Below, in pieces: positions 61,679 through 64,000 of a stretch of DNA of 64,000 nucleotides; the first letter of the stretch is position 1, and each line of letters starts with the position of its first letter. A model generated the notes under the pieces. That model was given only the letters and a program-made list of their open reading frames with translations, had not been told where the DNA came from and made no database searches. The stretch comes from Bacteriovoracaceae bacterium UBA6153 (GTDB lineage: Bacteria; Bdellovibrionota; Bacteriovoracia; Bacteriovoracales; Bacteriovoracaceae): assembly GCA_002428265.1 (NCBI GenBank), contig DIUR01000001.1, forward strand, positions 1 through 64,000, in the 5' to 3' direction. A program made the position numbers and the translations under genes.

Positions 61679-61906
61679 TAAGCACTCCTTTGTAAAATGA
61701 AGGTGATGAGTATTGTTGTGTTAGTAAGTCATAATAAATACAGTAACATGCAAGATCAGGTTGTAAAGTAATTTAGATGACTATTATTTAGCGGGCCAAG
61801 TTATTAAAATACATAGTTAAAACGATAAATTCTGGAGAATTTAATTATCACCTTAAACTCAGTTATGGTTTTGCATTTCTAGAAATCTAATATGAGGAAG
61901 GTACAC
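61679..61906. other. Divergent intergenic region
   Basis: About 230 AT-rich bases holding promoters for the liv operon and the gene at 61907. No clear motif was identified. Confidence 0.4.
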
Positions 61907-62164
61907 ATGAACAAAGACGATTTTCAACAGACCTTGATAAAGCAGTACTCTGAGGTCATCGAAGAGATGATAGTAGAGAGTGAGTCGGTCTATCGTTCTC
62001 AATTAGATTTGAATGAACTGGATTTTAGAGTCAGAAGTCTGATTCAGGCGGCCAGGGTAGATGGTCTGGAAGAGGGAATTATCTGGGATATTATTCAAAG
62101 AAAGGTTCCGGAGTACTATCACTTTGCTATGACGGCCAGTTATAGTGGTAAAATCGCGGCTTAA
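61907..62164 (+). CDS. Small helical hypothetical protein
   Basis: An 85-residue soluble, acidic protein. GAGGAAGG precedes ATG 61907. Conserved-looking LNELDFRVRSLIQAARVDGLEEG. No family recognised. Confidence 0.6.
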   Translation: MNKDDFQQTLIKQYSEVIEEMIVESESVYRSQLDLNELDFRVRSLIQAARVDGLEEGIIWDIIQRKVPEYYHFAMTASYSGKIAA

Positions 62165-62222
62165 TGGCCTTTTTACCATGTAGTTTTTTTAGGTTTTAAG
62201 TCATTTGAGTTTTAATATTTTA

Positions 62223-62252
62223 TAATGCCTCCAAACTTATTAGGAGGCATTA
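62223..62252 (+). promoter_or_regulatory. 10-bp perfect stem masking ribosome binding site and start
   Basis: TAATGCCTCC (62223-62232) pairs with GGAGGCATTA (62243-62252) around a 10-base loop. The right arm contains the GGAGG Shine-Dalgarno and its last base is the A of ATG 62252. Confidence 0.7.
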
Positions 62253-62788
62253 TGAAATTTTTTATCGCGTTGATAGCATCTACACTTTTTAGTTCTGCAT
62301 TTGCAGCAACAACAATTCAAAAAACATTTGATGGCGGAAACGCTGTTTGTGAAATCAAAGCAGACGTGGGAAGCCGCGCTTATAGACTAAACATCGTTGA
62401 CGAAGTTATTAAAGGCGACAAAAGAGAAGTAACTCTTGCTGTAAAGTTTTTTAAATGTGCCCAGACAGATGCAGGTCTACGTTTAGTAAAAAGCTCTGCT
62501 GATGAAGTTTTAGATAGCTACATCGTTCTTTCAAGTGGCGCACTAGGAACTGCTCAAAGCACGCTGGCTTCAGCACTATTTATTGCTGTTGATGATTCAG
62601 GAACTGTTCTTGCTTCTCAAAATGTTACTCAATCAGGAAGCGAGATGACTGTGAAGTTATCAATCGCTAAAGACCAGCCGACAGCATTTATCCTTGCTGA
62701 TTTAGTGTCAAACGTTGATTCAGTATACGGATCAATCGCGGGACTATCAAAGCGCTACGGTGGATTCGTTTTACACTTTAGTAAATAA
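62252..62788 (+). CDS. Exported hypothetical protein
   Basis: A 178-residue protein with a signal peptide (about 1-18, ending AFAAT). Mature part beta-rich, two cysteines (AVCEIK, KFKCAQ-like FFKCAQ). No family recognised. ATG 62252 lies inside a 10-bp stem with its ribosome binding site; an in-frame ATG at 62225 in the left arm has no such site. Overlaps the convergent NamZ-like gene by 11 bases. Confidence 0.65.
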   Translation: MKFFIALIASTLFSSAFAATTIQKTFDGGNAVCEIKADVGSRAYRLNIVDEVIKGDKREVTLAVKFFKCAQTDAGLRLVKSSADEVLDSYIVLSSGALGTAQSTLASALFIAVDDSGTVLASQNVTQSGSEMTVKLSIAKDQPTAFILADLVSNVDSVYGSIAGLSKRYGGFVLHFSK

Positions 62789-63968
62789 GAATATCTTGTC
62801 TTTGATTCATGAACTTTTCATGGCCTTGGGTTTCGATTTTCTGTAATTCAGAAAGTGACCCAAGGTTATTCACCCAGTGTCTGACTTCATCTGTTCCATT
62901 AATTAAATCGATCGCCAGTTTATGAAATTCATACTCATAGGGCTTATTGTGAAATTCGAACCTTTCACCAAGCTCGCGCTTAAACTCTCTCGTGATCATT
63001 TGGCAAACTGTCCACGATTTAAATTTTTTATTTTCTGTAGGATGGATATGAACACCACCGCAGTTTTGTCCCGCATGCTTTTGGAATGTCGGTAAAAAGA
63101 TAATTGGACGAAGATTAAATCCTTCTGTGAGACCTTCTTCCTTAAATCTTTGTTGCATTTTTTCTACGAAGCTGAATGATTCAATACCAGGGTATCCAGC
63201 GACTTCCAGAGGACGAGTTGTCCCTCTACCTTCACTGATGTTTGTTCCTTCCAGCAAAACTGTTCCTACGAACGTTATAGCTCCCACAGCAGTCGGAAGA
63301 TTAGGAGAGGGAAGGACCCATGGAAGACCTGTGTCTTCGAAATACATTGAGCGTTTCCAATTAAGCATATTGATGACGTCTAAATTACAATCAGTCTTTA
63401 AGACTTTTTGCCCAAACTTCCCAACTTCTCCCATTGTAAGAGAATGCCTTTGAGGAATAGGATAGCGGCCAACAAAAGATTCATATCCTGGTTTTAAAAT
63501 AGTTCCTTCAATCATCTCTCCGCCCACTGGATTCGGGCGGTCTAAAACGACGAGCTTAATATCTCTTCCCACGCATTTTTCCATGATGAGAGAAAGAGTT
63601 GAGATATAGGTATAAACGCGCGTGCCTACATCTTGCAGGTCAATGATGAGTGTATCGAGATCTTTTAACATCTCGTCTGTCGGCGTTCTTGTTTCCGAAT
63701 AAAGTGAGTAAACCGGAATTTTAAAATAGGGGTGAGTGTAATGTGCCGTCTCCATCATGTTGTCTTGAACATCTGTGACGAATCCATGTTGAGGGCCAAA
63801 GAGTTTTGTCAGGCGTTTTCCAAATAACTTTTGAAGAAGAACAACGCCAGTATTAAAGTTCGAATCAATCGAAGCGCTATGGCAAAGGTATCCGATATTT
63901 CCTTTGATACTATCTTGAAGAGATTTATCTGCAATTAAGCGATCAAGACCAGTCACTACCTTTGTCAT
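62778..63968 (-). CDS. namZ: NamZ-like exo-beta-N-acetylmuramidase (DUF1343)
   Basis: A 396-residue protein matching the NamZ/DUF1343 family that releases MurNAc from peptidoglycan ends. KLFGPQHGF, SLYSETRTPTDEML, DLQDVGTRVYTYISTL, LDRPNPVGG, VGRYPIPQRHSLTMGE, LPWVLPSPNLPT and NISEGRGTTRPL are characteristic. No signal peptide is seen, so a cytosolic recycling role is likely, though predators may use it on prey wall fragments. Confidence 0.88.
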   Translation of the reverse strand: MTKVVTGLDRLIADKSLQDSIKGNIGYLCHSASIDSNFNTGVVLLQKLFGKRLTKLFGPQHGFVTDVQDNMMETAHYTHPYFKIPVYSLYSETRTPTDEMLKDLDTLIIDLQDVGTRVYTYISTLSLIMEKCVGRDIKLVVLDRPNPVGGEMIEGTILKPGYESFVGRYPIPQRHSLTMGEVGKFGQKVLKTDCNLDVINMLNWKRSMYFEDTGLPWVLPSPNLPTAVGAITFVGTVLLEGTNISEGRGTTRPLEVAGYPGIESFSFVEKMQQRFKEEGLTEGFNLRPIIFLPTFQKHAGQNCGGVHIHPTENKKFKSWTVCQMITREFKRELGERFEFHNKPYEYEFHKLAIDLINGTDEVRHWVNNLGSLSELQKIETQGHEKFMNQRQDILIY

Positions 63969-64000
63969 TTTAACTTCCTAGATTCCTGTCGAGCCTGTTT
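63969..64000. other. Window end
   Basis: Upstream leader of the NamZ-like gene; AGGAAGT is its ribosome binding site. Nothing else can be read. Confidence 0.4.

Noticed and set aside
1..64000. CRISPR arrays or rRNA genes
   Set aside because: No regularly spaced repeats and no rRNA-like sequence were seen.

Overview
The window looks like a chromosomal segment of a low-GC, Gram-negative predator-type bacterium of the Bdellovibrionota, most likely a Bacteriovoracales relative. The grounds are an AT-rich base composition, many Sec-exported proteins of unknown family, an outer-membrane barrel, menaquinone synthesis, a bacterial class I lysyl-tRNA synthetase and many peptidoglycan-active enzymes. 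The taxon is an inference; no rRNA is present to confirm it.

Layout. 0.1-8 kb: an exported DUF4105/Lnb-like protein with an extra HExxH motif, a monofunctional glycosyltransferase (mtgA) whose start codon closes a 13-bp hairpin, lplA, a heterodimeric ABC exporter with one degenerate ATP site, and a PAS histidine kinase. 9-15 kb: an orphan cytosine-5 methyltransferase, an ABC-ATPase-like protein without a P-loop, an MnmA paralogue without catalytic cysteines, an M28 peptidase-like protein missing two metal ligands, and the true MnmA. 15.2-21.2 kb is accessory DNA: tRNA-Leu(GAG) whose 3' half is overlapped antisense by a large serine recombinase gene, a TTG-start small gene, a 159-bp imperfect palindrome, a Replic_Relax-type gene, a membrane coiled-coil protein, an IS481-type transposase remnant, a small membrane peptide with a masked ribosome binding site, and a toxin-antitoxin-like pair behind a near-perfect 30-bp palindrome. 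21.2-25 kb: ThiI and its probable sulfur donor, a cysteine desulfurase, then hemolysin III. 25-44 kb: mixed core genes including FKBP, TrxC, a dimethylglycine dehydrogenase-like enzyme, SNase, a DnaQ/GIY-YIG fusion, L,D-transpeptidase, AsnB, SufE and HemB. 44-53 kb: a porin-like barrel, a menaquinone operon (menG-menF-menD-menA-menC) and a divergent polyprenyl diphosphate synthase for the quinone tail. 53-64 kb: exported Cys-rich and Pro-rich proteins, LysRS-I, a five-gene branched-chain amino-acid ABC transporter and a NamZ-like muramidase.

The most unusual recurrent signal is not a gene. At least five genes for exported or membrane proteins (20191, 25615, 46247 on the minus strand, 46022 on the minus strand, 62252) carry a hairpin just before the ATG that pairs directly with the Shine-Dalgarno sequence. 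A sixth (30055) has two mutually exclusive hairpins sharing one strand, the architecture of a translational switch. Gene 35005 has a weaker version, and mtgA has a related mirror-image hairpin. This could be a shared layer of post-transcriptional control of envelope proteins.

The other main candidates are the tRNA-overlapping serine recombinase element with its large palindrome, and the run of three predicted pseudoenzymes at 10.2-13.2 kb.
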